Source of the DNA: Aporhodopirellula aestuarii
Lineage (GTDB): Bacteria; Planctomycetota; Planctomycetia; Pirellulales; Pirellulaceae
Reading direction: 5' to 3'
DNA length: 64,000 nt
Assembly (NCBI RefSeq): GCF_023701485.1
Contig: NZ_JAMQBK010000021.1
Coordinates: 62,001-126,000 of the forward strand
Part shown: positions 17,850-26,848 of the stretch, piece after piece
Layout of the letters: each line of letters starts with the position of its first letter
Numbering within the stretch: position 1 is the stretch's first letter
Program-made: the position numbers and the translations under genes
Notes under the pieces: model-generated
What the model was told of the DNA's origin: nothing
What the model saw: only the letters and a program-made list of their open reading frames with translations
Database searches by the model: none

Positions 17850-19023
17850 GTGCTACCGCATCTTCCATCGATACCCACGTCTGGTCGCCAGCGGATCGTG
17901 CGCCGGCTTCGGCGAGACGAACACCGCCTGCGGCGGAGGCGAGTGACCATGGGAACTCGGCGTCATCGGCACAGTGCCGTATGAATAATTCCCACTGAAT
18001 CTTGAACGCGTTATCGTATTCGGTGGTGTTGGGCAGTTGTTGCCAATTGTCATAGAAATTGATCGGCTGCGGGACGTCCGGGTTCCACGTCGGTTTGGGC
18101 GTGGAGGCGGCGCTTTGAATCCAGCACTCGCGCAGTCCGGCAACGGCGGAACCTTTTGTCCCGTCGACTTGTATCGTCAGCAGATCGTCGCGTCGGACAC
18201 GCGTCGTCCACGAGCTGTTGAATTGACAGGTCAATCCGTTTTCCAAGACGAAGATCGCGTAGGCGGCGTCATCGGCGGTGCAGCGATACGGTTTCCCCGA
18301 TTCATCAATCCGTTCGGGCACTTCCGTTGCCGCGTGAGCGAGCACACGATCAACCGGTCCGAACAAATCGTTGATCAGGTACTCCCAGTGACAAAACATG
18401 TCGATCATCATGCCGCCGCCGTCTTCGCTACGGTAGTTCCACGATGGTCGTTGTGCCGGTTGGTCCGCGGTGTGTCCGGTAAAGACCCAATAGCCGAACT
18501 CGGCACGCACGCTGAGCAAATCGCCAAAGAAACCTTGGTCCCTCAGCATGCGCAGCTTGCGGATTCCAGGTAGCCACAATTTATCTTGAACGGCACCATT
18601 CTTGACGCCGGTTCGTTCGGCAATTTCCGCTAGCTCCAAAGCCGATTCGAGTTCGGTCGCGATCGGTTTTTCGCAGTACACGGACTTGCCCCGTTCCATT
18701 GCGGTACGCAATAGACCGGGACGCATCTGCGTGCTCGCGGCATCGAAAAAGATTTCAACGCTGTCGTCGGCGAGTACCGATTCGAGGTCGGTCGTCCAAG
18801 CGATCGGGTGTCCGGTTTCCTGAGTCGCAACGGTCTCGGCAAGATGTTTCAACTTGGCGGGGCTGCGTCCTACCAAGATCGGTTCGATCGTTTGGATCTC
18901 ACCCGTGGATAGTCGAACACCGCCTTGTTTCATGATCGCCAAGATGGATCGGATCAGGTGTTGGTTGGTGCCCATTCGCCCGGTCACACCGTGCATGGCG
19001 ATCTTCATGGGTGGTCTGTTCAT
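17839..19023 (-). CDS. Gfo/Idh/MocA-family oxidoreductase
   Basis: This is a 394-residue NAD(P)-dependent dehydrogenase with no leader, so cytoplasmic. The N-terminus has the Rossmann motif [10 protein letters not shown], followed by the nucleotide-binding [10 protein letters not shown]. The family motif CEKP ([13 protein letters not shown]) lies near residue 110. The C-terminal domain contains [26 protein letters not shown] with the catalytic-type His. The ATG at 19023 is chosen because the Rossmann strand begins six residues later; the longer frame runs further into the preceding DHDPS-like gene. Even so the two genes overlap by 125 bases, which is unusually long. Confidence 0.85.
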   Translation of the reverse strand: MNRPPMKIAMHGVTGRMGTNQHLIRSILAIMKQGGVRLSTGEIQTIEPILVGRSPAKLKHLAETVATQETGHPIAWTTDLESVLADDSVEIFFDAASTQMRPGLLRTAMERGKSVYCEKPIATELESALELAEIAERTGVKNGAVQDKLWLPGIRKLRMLRDQGFFGDLLSVRAEFGYWVFTGHTADQPAQRPSWNYRSEDGGGMMIDMFCHWEYLINDLFGPVDRVLAHAATEVPERIDESGKPYRCTADDAAYAIFVLENGLTCQFNSSWTTRVRRDDLLTIQVDGTKGSAVAGLRECWIQSAASTPKPTWNPDVPQPINFYDNWQQLPNTTEYDNAFKIQWELFIRHCADDAEFPWSLASAAGGVRLAEAGARSAGDQTWVSMEDAVAHAH

Positions 19024-19957
19024 CTTGTAACCTTTCAAGGATTTCTTCGAGGAGGGCGACGTCGGAATCGGGGCGAGTGGGGCTGCCGGGGAACGTGAGC
19101 GATGTTTCAATCCATCCCCGAGCTTTTAAGAATTGGGCGGCGTTGTGTTTGTAAGCGGGAACCGGTGATCGGAAGGTGAGGAACCCGAGATACTGCAGCA
19201 GGTCATTGAGTTGATAGAACCCATTGTCACCGCTCTCCCACATCGCATCACGCTTGGCGAATTCTGCCGGAGCAAACGTGCTCAGGCCGAGCAAATAATC
19301 GCTCCCATACATGACCATGTCGATCGCCAAGTCGTTACCCGTCAACACCATGAATTCAGGTCGCACGGCATCGCGAATGGCCAAACGTTGCCATTCCAAT
19401 TGCCGGTTCAGAGACGAGTGTTTGGCACCGAGGCATTCGGGGATTTGGATCAGCTTTTCGTAGACGTCGAGGTCATAGATCGCGCCGAACGGTGCGAACA
19501 TCTTGCCCAATTCGAACGCGTAGAATCCTCCCGAGTGTGCACCGATTTGCGTGTAAGCTTCGAGCACGCCGTCAGCGGATTGTTCCGTCAGTCCGAAACT
19601 TTGAAAGATAACCGGTTTGCCTTCGTGCGAAAGGATCTCGTCCATTCGTGATTTGTAGGCGTCGAAGTCAAACGCCGAACCGCTTTGGTCGCCGACGAAT
19701 GCACCGGCGATGAACGGGCGTCCCGCGCAGACGTCTTGCGTTTCTTTCAGAACGGCGAGTCGTAGTGATTGGTCAATCAGGTTCCCGTACCCGGTGTCCA
19801 TGTTGACAGCGGGGACGAGCCCGGCGTCGGCAGTTCTCGCGACGTGATCGCGGAATCCGGGCCAGTCAATTTCGGTGGTGGAAAGCATGGGCAGCAGGAT
19901 CGCCGACATGCCGGTGATCTTCCGCTGGTAACGGATGGGAGGTGTGTTTTTCATCAT
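18899..19957 (-). CDS. Dihydrodipicolinate synthase/N-acetylneuraminate lyase family aldolase
   Basis: This is a protein of about 352 residues from ATG 19957 (a second ATG follows at once). The class I aldolase barrel is recognised by [20 protein letters not shown] near the N-terminus, [10 protein letters not shown], and [16 protein letters not shown], whose Lys would form the Schiff base. The canonical active-site Tyr segment is replaced by [10 protein letters not shown], so it is not a standard DapA. After LEEILERL the frame continues 42 residues in a low-hydrophobicity tail that overlaps the next gene; a stop codon may have been lost there. It is the first gene of the catabolic operon and is divergent from the AraC regulator. 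Confidence 0.8.
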   Translation of the reverse strand: MMKNTPPIRYQRKITGMSAILLPMLSTTEIDWPGFRDHVARTADAGLVPAVNMDTGYGNLIDQSLRLAVLKETQDVCAGRPFIAGAFVGDQSGSAFDFDAYKSRMDEILSHEGKPVIFQSFGLTEQSADGVLEAYTQIGAHSGGFYAFELGKMFAPFGAIYDLDVYEKLIQIPECLGAKHSSLNRQLEWQRLAIRDAVRPEFMVLTGNDLAIDMVMYGSDYLLGLSTFAPAEFAKRDAMWESGDNGFYQLNDLLQYLGFLTFRSPVPAYKHNAAQFLKARGWIETSLTFPGSPTRPDSDVALLEEILERLQDEQTTHEDRHARCDRANGHQPTPDPIHLGDHETRRCSTIHG

Positions 19958-20089
19958 GTCGCCAAGGATAGGTGCGTTGATTCCGTTTGGCTTGGCGATT
20001 CGAGCACCAACTATTGGCGTTTTGGGCAAGTCGGGTCACAATGGCTTCCTCCCGGCTGCATTCACCCTTTCGAAACGGGCCACCCGCTG
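19958..20089 (+). promoter_or_regulatory. Divergent promoter region, aldolase operon and AraC gene
   Basis: These 132 bases separate the starts of the catabolic operon (minus) and its probable regulator (plus). By the usual logic of AraC-type systems the regulator would bind here. I did not identify a clear direct-repeat operator. Confidence 0.45.
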
Positions 20090-20956
20090 ATGACGAAATC
20101 GCTTTCAACGACAACCGCGATCCCAGTTCGCTCATCGCCGGTTCCACCGAATATGCGGGAAAACGGGCTGTGGGTGTTTGAGAGTCGCCACGCGGAAACG
20201 TTTGCGATGTCGGTCACACAGCATTCGTTTTTAAAACTTTTGTGGATCCGCGAAGGTCGGGCGGCGATCGAGGTCGGCACCGAAACGCATGATTGCGAAA
20301 TGGGCGATTTGGTTGTGGTGCCGCCCCGGACACGCCACCGGATTGTCGATTCTCCCAACTCGCCCGTGTCGCTGTGCGGACTCGGCGTGAACGAGAAACA
20401 GCTCAAATGCGTCGGTCCGGTGATGCCCCTGTTTCGACTCGGAGTTTACGCGGGGCCGAGAATAAGCACGCTGCGGATCGAACATCAGTTCCGCAAGTTG
20501 CTGTACTTGGTCGACCAAGACGATGTCGCCAGTCAGTTGTCGTCCGTTGCGGTGGCGATGGAACTGCTCGCTGATTTGGCTTTGCGATTGACACCGTCGG
20601 TGCGCGGCAAGGCGAACGGGATATCAAACCGTGGGTTGCCCAAAGAAGAGCCTAGCGACCCGATGTTGGAAGCCTATCTGGATTGGTTGCAGCGAAACTT
20701 TTATGAACCGCTGACGCTCGACGGTGCCGCGAAAGCATCGGGAATGTCACGTCGAACCTTTACGAGCCGGTTCAAACAACGTACGGGAATGACGTGGCTT
20801 GAATACGTCAACATGCTACGCGTGCGACGGGCGGAGGAATTGTTGCAAGAGGCTGACCGAAAGGTGACCTCGATTGCTTTTCAATGCGGCTTTGATGACC
20901 TGTCGACGTTCTACCGGGCCTTCAAGCGGATTACCGGTAGGACGCCGAGTCGTTGA
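20090..20956 (+). CDS. AraC-family transcriptional regulator
   Basis: This is a 288-residue protein. The N-terminal cupin-like sensor domain shows AIEVGTETHDCEMGDLVVVP and PRTRHRI. The C-terminal 100 residues hold two helix-turn-helix motifs: LDGAAKASGMSRRTFTSRFK and VTSIAFQCGFDDLSTFYRAF, ending in the AraC signature FKRITGRTPSR. The ATG at 20090 is used because the longer frame extends into the divergent aldolase gene on the opposite strand. It is divergently transcribed from the three-gene sugar-acid-type operon and very likely controls it in response to its substrate, which is inference from context. Confidence 0.9.
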   Translation: MTKSLSTTTAIPVRSSPVPPNMRENGLWVFESRHAETFAMSVTQHSFLKLLWIREGRAAIEVGTETHDCEMGDLVVVPPRTRHRIVDSPNSPVSLCGLGVNEKQLKCVGPVMPLFRLGVYAGPRISTLRIEHQFRKLLYLVDQDDVASQLSSVAVAMELLADLALRLTPSVRGKANGISNRGLPKEEPSDPMLEAYLDWLQRNFYEPLTLDGAAKASGMSRRTFTSRFKQRTGMTWLEYVNMLRVRRAEELLQEADRKVTSIAFQCGFDDLSTFYRAFKRITGRTPSR

Positions 20957-21077
20957 TTTAAGAGTTGGGAGTTGGGAGTTGGTTGGGGTGTGGTCTGGGA
21001 AAATTCGTTGCCGCCAACGGTTTCGGGTGAGGAGTTCTGGTGAAATCCGATGCGTCGTTTCGGTTTGACCCGCAACG

Positions 21078-21113
21078 AAAAAACCGCTCGGCTTTCTAAG
21101 AAAACCGAACGGT
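21078..21113 (-). terminator. Rho-independent terminator of the second Cys-rich gene
   Basis: On the minus strand a 14-base stem with two G-U pairs (arms 21100-21113 and 21083-21096) and a three-base loop is followed by T6. It lies 40 bases after the gene ending at 21153. Confidence 0.9.
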
Positions 21114-21152
21114 TCGTGCCGTGTCGTTACTCGTCAGACCGCTTCGTAGGTA

Positions 21153-21782
21153 CTACCGAGTTGCTTCGATCAATTCGACGTCTGCGGCGAGCGTATCTGC
21201 GGAGTGATTGCTCAGCGAGATCCAGCCATCTGCCTCTGGTTTCGCGTTGTTGATCGCATCAAACACGGCGACCGAGACGTCGGGATAACGTTTGGCAAAC
21301 GCTTCAGCCTCTGCGGTGAAGCCGGGATCGTTCGCTTCATTCAGGTTGGGCACTTTCACTTCGGCACAGCACGATTCCGTGCTAATTTCACACGGGTAGC
21401 CTACCGAGTCGCAGCAACCGCTGTTGCATCCGTTGCCACAGCAGCCACGGAGTTTGCTGCGGCAGGATGGGCAGCAATGGATGGCACTCCAGTCATAGAC
21501 GCAGATGGTCTCTTTGCCTTTTACGCTGCCGAGGGTTTTGACGCATCTTACTTTGCCACATTTTTTGAGTGGTCCGCATTCCCAAGGGAAACGCAGTGGT
21601 GGGATGCAGATCGCTTCGCACTCGCAAACGAATTCTTTCGTTTCGACTTCTTCTCTTTCGACGGTGACTTGGCAACGTCCTTCTTGGCAGAAGCAGCAGC
21701 ATGGGCCGAAGGCGCTGGCGGAGCCCGCCAACGACATGATGGCGGCGGCAGCCAACAGCCCCAATGGAATGATTCGGTTCAT
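21153..21782 (-). CDS. Cysteine-rich exported protein
   Basis: This is a 209-residue protein. The signal peptide (IIPLGLLAAAAIMSLAGSASAF) precedes a Cys cluster, GPCCCFCQEGRC. Further Cys pairs follow: CECEAIC, CGPLKKCGKVRC, CCPSCRSKLRGCCGNGC and CCDSVGYPC. The C-terminal quarter lacks Cys and resembles a helical region (AEAEAFAKRYPDVSVAVFDAINN). The ATG at 21782 has an AAAGGAC ribosome binding site; the longer frame adds a basic, implausible N-terminus. Cys spacing allows metal binding or disulfide crosslinks. With the proteins at 5518 and 42492 it may be an envelope component. The family is not recognised. Confidence 0.75.
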   Translation of the reverse strand: MNRIIPLGLLAAAAIMSLAGSASAFGPCCCFCQEGRCQVTVEREEVETKEFVCECEAICIPPLRFPWECGPLKKCGKVRCVKTLGSVKGKETICVYDWSAIHCCPSCRSKLRGCCGNGCNSGCCDSVGYPCEISTESCCAEVKVPNLNEANDPGFTAEAEAFAKRYPDVSVAVFDAINNAKPEADGWISLSNHSADTLAADVELIEATR

Positions 21783-21932
21783 CGGAAAGTCCTTTTTTGA
21801 TGTATTTCGTGTTTGGTGTCGGCCGCGTCCTTCCCGGTCGCGGCTCGCCTGTTTCATCAGGTCAGGTGTTGAGGCTGACCGAAAATGGCTCGGCGCCGAC
21901 CTCCCGGGGGCGACGCTATTTCAGGCATCGAC

Positions 21933-23492
21933 TTAGAAGTCGACCATGAAACGAGCACCATAGATGTCGTAATCGCCAGATTGAACATCAGGCGTCGCGT
22001 TGATTGCTGTTTGGGTGTTATCACCGTTGTCGGCATCTCGGTCCTTGATCTTGCCGCTGATGTAGTTGAACTGCATCCGGGCGTTCGTGTTCCAGTGCCA
22101 GTTCAAGCCGATCGTAATTGATTCGCCGCGACCACCGAAAATGTCGGCGTCGTTGAAGTCGGCTTGCGAGTAGCGAGCGGCGACTTGCCATGCACCCCAA
22201 CCTGCCGACCGTCCACCGCCCGCGGTGTCAACCAACCAGAAGTTCTCGAATGGGATAACCCGGTCGATCGTTCCTGATTCACGATCCCAAGGCATGTGTT
22301 CGCCGGTCAGGAAATAGCTGGCGTAGATATATCCACCATTGAGATGGACGTTTTCAAAACCGTCGCGTTCGACCCAATTGCTCTGGTACTCGCCAACGAT
22401 CTGAAGTGCTCCAAGGTTAATCACACTTTCGAAGCCGAGCAGATTGTAATAGTCGGCGCCCGGGATCAGCCCGGTATCGAGCCAACGGTCGCTGGAGGTG
22501 CGGCCTTCAGGACGGGTACGAAAACGCGATTCCGATTGACCGTCGCTGCCATCATCGGCCGTGCTCACGTCGGCGTGAGATCCCGAGATCGCCCAGTGGG
22601 CGTATCCACGTCCGTTGCTGGTTTCATCGTACCAAATCGTGTTGGCCATACGTCCGGCAAGTTGCAGTTGCAGGTGGTCGCCGGTGTAGTTTCCGTCATC
22701 TTGGATGTTTCGGCCGTTGAAGACACCGTAGCGCCAGTTCCATGCCATGTCATCCGACACGCCGTAAGCTTGCAAGCCGAGACGACGAGCGTCTTCGTTG
22801 AACGCTTCGATCACGAACGGGCGTTCGATGAAAACGTTGTAGCGCGAGCTGTTCAGGTGATCCAAACCATAGGGGCGTTTTTGGTTTCCGAGCAACACTT
22901 CTTGGAAGAAGGGCAGGTCGATCCAGCCCAGGAACACGTCACGGAATTCGGAATCATTTCCGCCGGCGAATTCCATTTCGATCTTGTAGATCATGTTGTC
23001 TTTGATCTTGCCCGAAACGCCGAATCGAATGCGGCGGAATCCCAGTCGGTTTGCCGGATCGGAGCCGCCATTAAAGTCGTTGATGGCCGGGTCTTCATCG
23101 GTATCGAATCCCCACCCATCGAGGTGAACACGCCCGCTGACCTTCATTGTGGATTTGCTCGATCCGCTAACGACGATGCTCTTGTTCCCGGCGAGTTCTT
23201 CGACTTTCTCGAGCGACTTTCCGATGTCGGCTACATCGTCGCCGATGGTGGCAATTTTCTCGGATAGTTTTGTGATGTCGCCAGCGCCGTCCTCTTCGTC
23301 GCTCGTCCCGCTCGTCTCGAGAGGCTCAGCGAACGCATCTCCCGTCGGTCCGTCCACCGCATAGGAGTAGGTCGAATCAAGGAAGTTGCCAAATTGGTCC
23401 GCGTTTGCCGTGTGGCTGACCAAGGCGATTGCCGACGTGCATAAGAGTTTAAAGAGAGTCCGCTTGCGGACTGTTAAAAAGCCGGAGTCCAT
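21933..23492 (-). CDS. OprO/OprP-type phosphate-selective porin
   Basis: This is a 519-residue outer-membrane beta-barrel protein. A hydrophobic leader (LFKLLCTSAIALVSHTANA) is followed by an acidic linker and a short coiled-coil segment (KLSEKIATIGDDVADIGKSLEKVEEL) of the kind that precedes barrels in planctomycete porins. The barrel has the Porin_O_P features: RRIRFGVSGKIKDNMIYKIEM, FFQEVLLGNQKRPYGLD, SSRYNVFIERPF and the closing strand DYDIYGARFMVDF with a C-terminal Phe. Phosphate specificity is family knowledge, not proved here. No Pho box was recognised upstream. Confidence 0.85.
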   Translation of the reverse strand: MDSGFLTVRKRTLFKLLCTSAIALVSHTANADQFGNFLDSTYSYAVDGPTGDAFAEPLETSGTSDEEDGAGDITKLSEKIATIGDDVADIGKSLEKVEELAGNKSIVVSGSSKSTMKVSGRVHLDGWGFDTDEDPAINDFNGGSDPANRLGFRRIRFGVSGKIKDNMIYKIEMEFAGGNDSEFRDVFLGWIDLPFFQEVLLGNQKRPYGLDHLNSSRYNVFIERPFVIEAFNEDARRLGLQAYGVSDDMAWNWRYGVFNGRNIQDDGNYTGDHLQLQLAGRMANTIWYDETSNGRGYAHWAISGSHADVSTADDGSDGQSESRFRTRPEGRTSSDRWLDTGLIPGADYYNLLGFESVINLGALQIVGEYQSNWVERDGFENVHLNGGYIYASYFLTGEHMPWDRESGTIDRVIPFENFWLVDTAGGGRSAGWGAWQVAARYSQADFNDADIFGGRGESITIGLNWHWNTNARMQFNYISGKIKDRDADNGDNTQTAINATPDVQSGDYDIYGARFMVDF

Positions 23493-23862
23493 ATGAGTGA
23501 CGCCCTTTTTGGATTGTTATGGACTGGTGATGCACACCAGCGGGCCGACTGTATCCGCGTTTTGCGTCGTAGAAAGAGTGCTACGAATTGGCTACGCGGG
23601 ATGATCTCGGAAGCTCACTTTGCGAGAGCTCGGAAGAATCCGTCCTTCCCCTGATACACATTTTCGGGTGAACGTGCGTAAATGCGGCTGAGTAAGCAGC
23701 CAACATTGCCGTTTCTTCACTAAACGCGGCGATCGATTTGGAACAATCGGTACAACCAAACCGCTGCACAGGTGAAGTGACGCAGAATTATTAATTTTGA
23801 ATTTGCTTTCTTCAAAATTACTCGGTCGTCCGCGGGGGAATTCACCCCCAAGCGTCGCCGGT
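23493..23862 (-). other. Intergenic region with AT-rich inverted repeat
   Basis: This 370-base gap lies upstream of the porin gene. AATTTTGAA (23793-23801) and TTCAAAATT (23811-23819) form a perfect nine-base inverted repeat spaced by nine bases, 44 bases beyond the end of the next gene. No T run follows on the minus strand, so it may be an operator or a weak terminator. No gene is seen. Confidence 0.45.
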
Positions 23863-24270
23863 TCAATCAAGAAGCGTTGAAAGATGCTCGTTGAATTGGC
23901 CTCGCGTCAGCACGGTCGGGATGCCATTTTGGCGTGCTAATCGAAGACGGTCGACCTGGACGTGCGGGGCGTACGCGACCACGCGTGCATACGGAAAACG
24001 CTCGTGGCAGGTCTGCATCAGGCCGTCGACGAATTTCGAACGCGTCGAGAGGTCGACTATGACAAATCGGACCGGATGTGCGGATTGTTCCGGCAAGTTC
24101 CCCGCCAATTGGAACTCCAACCCTGCAGCCATGGCGGCCGCCCGGACACGCGACGCAAAAATCAAATCGCCCGACAGGAACAGGACCAGGCCGGGAGGAG
24201 AACCCGCGTTAAAGGCGGCGGGAGGATGGGAATCAGAGTCGTGAGAGTCGGGATCGATCGGCGTGGCCAT
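23863..24270 (-). CDS. Receiver-like domain protein
   Basis: This is a 135-residue protein whose last 100 residues fit a response-regulator receiver fold. It has alternating hydrophobic strands (GLVLFLSGD, VRFVIVDLST, ARVVAYAPHV and GIPTVLTRG) and amphipathic helices. The Asp in VIVDLST occupies the place of the phosphoacceptor, but the usual acidic pair after strand 1 is reduced to a single Asp, and the conserved Lys is absent. This suggests a pseudo-receiver. The start at 24270 (MATPIDPD) is chosen because the longer frame is Arg/His-rich and atypical. Confidence 0.55.
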   Translation of the reverse strand: MATPIDPDSHDSDSHPPAAFNAGSPPGLVLFLSGDLIFASRVRAAAMAAGLEFQLAGNLPEQSAHPVRFVIVDLSTRSKFVDGLMQTCHERFPYARVVAYAPHVQVDRLRLARQNGIPTVLTRGQFNEHLSTLLD

Positions 24271-24637
24271 GCGAAGGCTGCTGGTTGTGAGAGTAGGCTG
24301 ACGTTTGCCGATCGTAGCGAATCTCTGGTCGGCATGCACCGCGGGGTGACGTCTCGCGATCCGTTCGTGAGCTCCAAAAATGTCTCGGTTTACAGATTCT
24401 GGCCGGCAAAAAGTGTTATGGAACGGTGGGTGGAAATGCGTACGGCAAACTGGCAACCGCTAACTGCAACCGTTCTGGTGCAGTCTGCCAATAGGCGGTG
24501 CGACAAACCGCCCAGTGTACTCAGCGGCAGGCGAAGTGGTTAGGATACACCGCAGTTCGGCTGGCAGGCTTTCGCTGAACCGAGCTGGATAAGTTTACTT
24601 GCAACCCATCACCCACCTGAAGCACGGTCGACCCCTG
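24271..24637 (+). other. Divergent intergenic region
   Basis: This 367-base gap lies between the receiver-like gene (minus) and the adenylate-kinase-like gene (plus). Both promoters are expected here. Nothing else is recognised. Confidence 0.4.
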
Positions 24638-26026
24638 ATGTCTCCCGATTTCGATCACATGCCTGAGATGCCAAACCTTCGAAACGAACGGGGAGGTTCT
24701 GGTTCTAACTCCTCCGCGGGATCTTCGGATACCGAAAACTCAATGGGGAACACGACGACGCACGGCGGATTGGTCGCTGATAACTTGTCACTCGAAAACC
24801 AAGCCACGCAGGTCGTTACCGACGCGGTCGTGGCTGCCGCGGGGCACGGGACCGTTGAGGATCTCGAAGTCAAAGATGCCCACGTGATTTTCAACACCGT
24901 GTGGAATGATCTCGAAGAAGAGATCGGGCACGAAAATTTACGCTTTACCAAAGAACTCATCCTGTTGGGCGGTGCCCCGGGTAGCGGTAAAGGAACCAAC
25001 AGCGAATTCATCGCAAAGGTTCGTGGACTCACCTGTCCTCCGATCATCGTTAGCGATCTGCTCAACACGCCTGAAGCCGAACGGATCAAAGAAGCTGGCG
25101 GGATGGTCGGCGATACCGAAGTGGTCGGGATCCTGTTTCGCAAGTTGCTCGAGGAAGAGTATCGCGACGGATGCATCCTCGATGGTTTTCCACGGACGCG
25201 TGTCCAGGTGGAGTGTTTGCACCTGCTCGTTCAGAAAATGAACCAGCTTTATCGTGAGTATCACACGACGCCTTTGGCAATCAATTTCCGCAAACCGACC
25301 GTGCACGCGGTTGTGCTGTTTATCGACGAGAAGACGAGCATTGAACGTCAATTGTTGCGTGGCCGTCAAATTGCCGAACACAACGAGCGGGTGGCGCTCG
25401 AAGGCGACGGCAAGATTATCGAACTGCGACCGACCGACCTCGACCCGATCGCGGCCAAACGACGGTATCGAGTTTTCAAAGAGAAAACGTGGGACGCGTT
25501 GCAATCGCTCAAGCAAATTTATCACTACCACTTCATTGACGCCGATGGTTCCATCGCCGAGGTGGAACGAAAAATCCGCACCGAGCTGGATTATCAGTCA
25601 TCGCTGGAACTCGACCCGGAAACCTACGACGCCGTTCGTGGATTACCGCTGGCGACCGAAATCGGTGTTCATGCTCGCCAAGAACTGGTCCGTCGCCTCG
25701 ACGGTTACGAACTCGAACACCGCGAACTGTTCCATAAAGTCATCGCGGTCATCGAGCAACGATTTGTGCCGATCATCCAACGTCACGCGATCGCGGGCTT
25801 GTCGATCATCAACAGCGAAGATCACTTGTTCGACGACCCGTTGGCACTCGCCATGGTGATCGATGTGTTTGCCGAACGCGGCTTCCGAGCGGTCGCTAAC
25901 ATCAACCTCGCCGAGACGCCCGATCACTTTGATTTGCAAACGGGAAAGATCACTTGCAAAACCAAGAAGATCTTCCGGTTCCAAGTTCGGTTTGAAGGTA
26001 GCGAGATCCGCCGAGGCGGACGATAG
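24638..26026 (+). CDS. Adenylate-kinase-like nucleoside monophosphate kinase with extended C-terminus
   Basis: This is a 462-residue protein. A low-complexity Ser/Asn N-terminus precedes the P-loop GGAPGSGKGT (about residues 109-118). The NMP-binding region has IIVSDLLNTPEAERIKEAG, and the lid-proximal signature is CILDGFPRTRVQVECL, as in adenylate kinase. An Arg-rich segment (ERQLLRGRQIAEHNER) follows. After about residue 330 a region of 130 residues (LPLATEIGVHARQELVRRLDGYELEHRELFHKVIAVIEQRF and so on) is not part of the kinase fold. The ATG at 24638 is preferred to an upstream TTG. The futalosine hydrolase gene follows after five bases, so the two are cotranscribed. The exact nucleotide substrate is unknown. 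Confidence 0.8.
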   Translation: MSPDFDHMPEMPNLRNERGGSGSNSSAGSSDTENSMGNTTTHGGLVADNLSLENQATQVVTDAVVAAAGHGTVEDLEVKDAHVIFNTVWNDLEEEIGHENLRFTKELILLGGAPGSGKGTNSEFIAKVRGLTCPPIIVSDLLNTPEAERIKEAGGMVGDTEVVGILFRKLLEEEYRDGCILDGFPRTRVQVECLHLLVQKMNQLYREYHTTPLAINFRKPTVHAVVLFIDEKTSIERQLLRGRQIAEHNERVALEGDGKIIELRPTDLDPIAAKRRYRVFKEKTWDALQSLKQIYHYHFIDADGSIAEVERKIRTELDYQSSLELDPETYDAVRGLPLATEIGVHARQELVRRLDGYELEHRELFHKVIAVIEQRFVPIIQRHAIAGLSIINSEDHLFDDPLALAMVIDVFAERGFRAVANINLAETPDHFDLQTGKITCKTKKIFRFQVRFEGSEIRRGGR

Positions 26027-26031
26027 CAAAC

Positions 26032-26748
26032 GTGAACACGTTGCTCTTGGTCCCCACCGCGATGGAGCGAGATCGGTTGCTCGCCGCGATCAAAAAATCA
26101 GGCGGGCCGAGCGGGGGACTCCCTGAGACGACGAACGTGGAATTGTGTGGCTTTGGCGTTGCTGCTGCTGCGGCGATGACGATGCGGCATTTGCTCGTTC
26201 ATCAGCCCGATCGAGTTATCCTCGCGGGCATCGCCGGAGCGCTCGCTCCGAATTCGGGGACGCCATCGGTTTGCCAGATCGGTGCGGCGTACTGGTTTAG
26301 CGAAGTCATCTGTGACGGCATCGGGGTCGGCGAAATGACCTCGTTTCGATCCGCCGGTGTTTTGGGTTGGCCTCATGTCCAACCTGAAGACGGTACCGAT
26401 CCGATCGGGGATCACATCCGCTTATGCGTGCCTGGCGTTGGCCGCGACCGGCAGGATGAACTGTGTTTGGTCACCGGATGTGCCGGAGCGGCCGATGATG
26501 CGATGGCAAAGTCACGCCTCGTACGGACGCGGGCAACTCTGCGAACGGAAAACGAGGCCTCGTGTGCCGTGGTGGCCGCCGAAGACATGGAGGGGTTTGC
26601 GGTGGCCCTCGCATGCCGGGTTGCCGGGGTGCCGGTGTCGATTCTACGCGGAATCTCCAATCGGGCGGGTGATCGCGATCATGCCAATTGGCAAATCGCT
26701 CCCGCGATGGATGCGGTCGCCAAAAAACTCGCCGAGCAATGGGTTTGA
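26032..26748 (+). CDS. mqnB: Futalosine hydrolase
   Basis: This is a 238-residue nucleoside phosphorylase-fold enzyme. In the futalosine route to menaquinone it cleaves futalosine to hypoxanthine and dehypoxanthine futalosine. The fold markers are VILAGIAGALAP near residue 63, GAAYWFSEVI, the active-site segment VAAEDMEGFAVALACRV and the characteristic RGISNRAGDRDHANWQI. A GTG start lies five bases after the kinase-like gene. It is a single-domain cytoplasmic enzyme of normal length. Confusion with MTA/SAH nucleosidase is possible, but the NRAGDRDHANW segment favours MqnB. No other menaquinone gene lies in the window. Confidence 0.85.
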   Translation: MNTLLLVPTAMERDRLLAAIKKSGGPSGGLPETTNVELCGFGVAAAAAMTMRHLLVHQPDRVILAGIAGALAPNSGTPSVCQIGAAYWFSEVICDGIGVGEMTSFRSAGVLGWPHVQPEDGTDPIGDHIRLCVPGVGRDRQDELCLVTGCAGAADDAMAKSRLVRTRATLRTENEASCAVVAAEDMEGFAVALACRVAGVPVSILRGISNRAGDRDHANWQIAPAMDAVAKKLAEQWV

Positions 26749-26848
26749 AAGGTGCTGTGGTGTAAAGGGATCAACGGTTAGGCGATCTTTTCGCGTGCCG
26801 TGAAACACGATTGATATGGAGTCTCTGCGGTGAAATCGTGTATCGAAC

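Noticed and set aside
19769-20089. N-terminal extension of the AraC regulator
   Set aside because: It overlaps the divergent aldolase gene on the other strand and has no family similarity; the ATG at 20090 fits the domain start.
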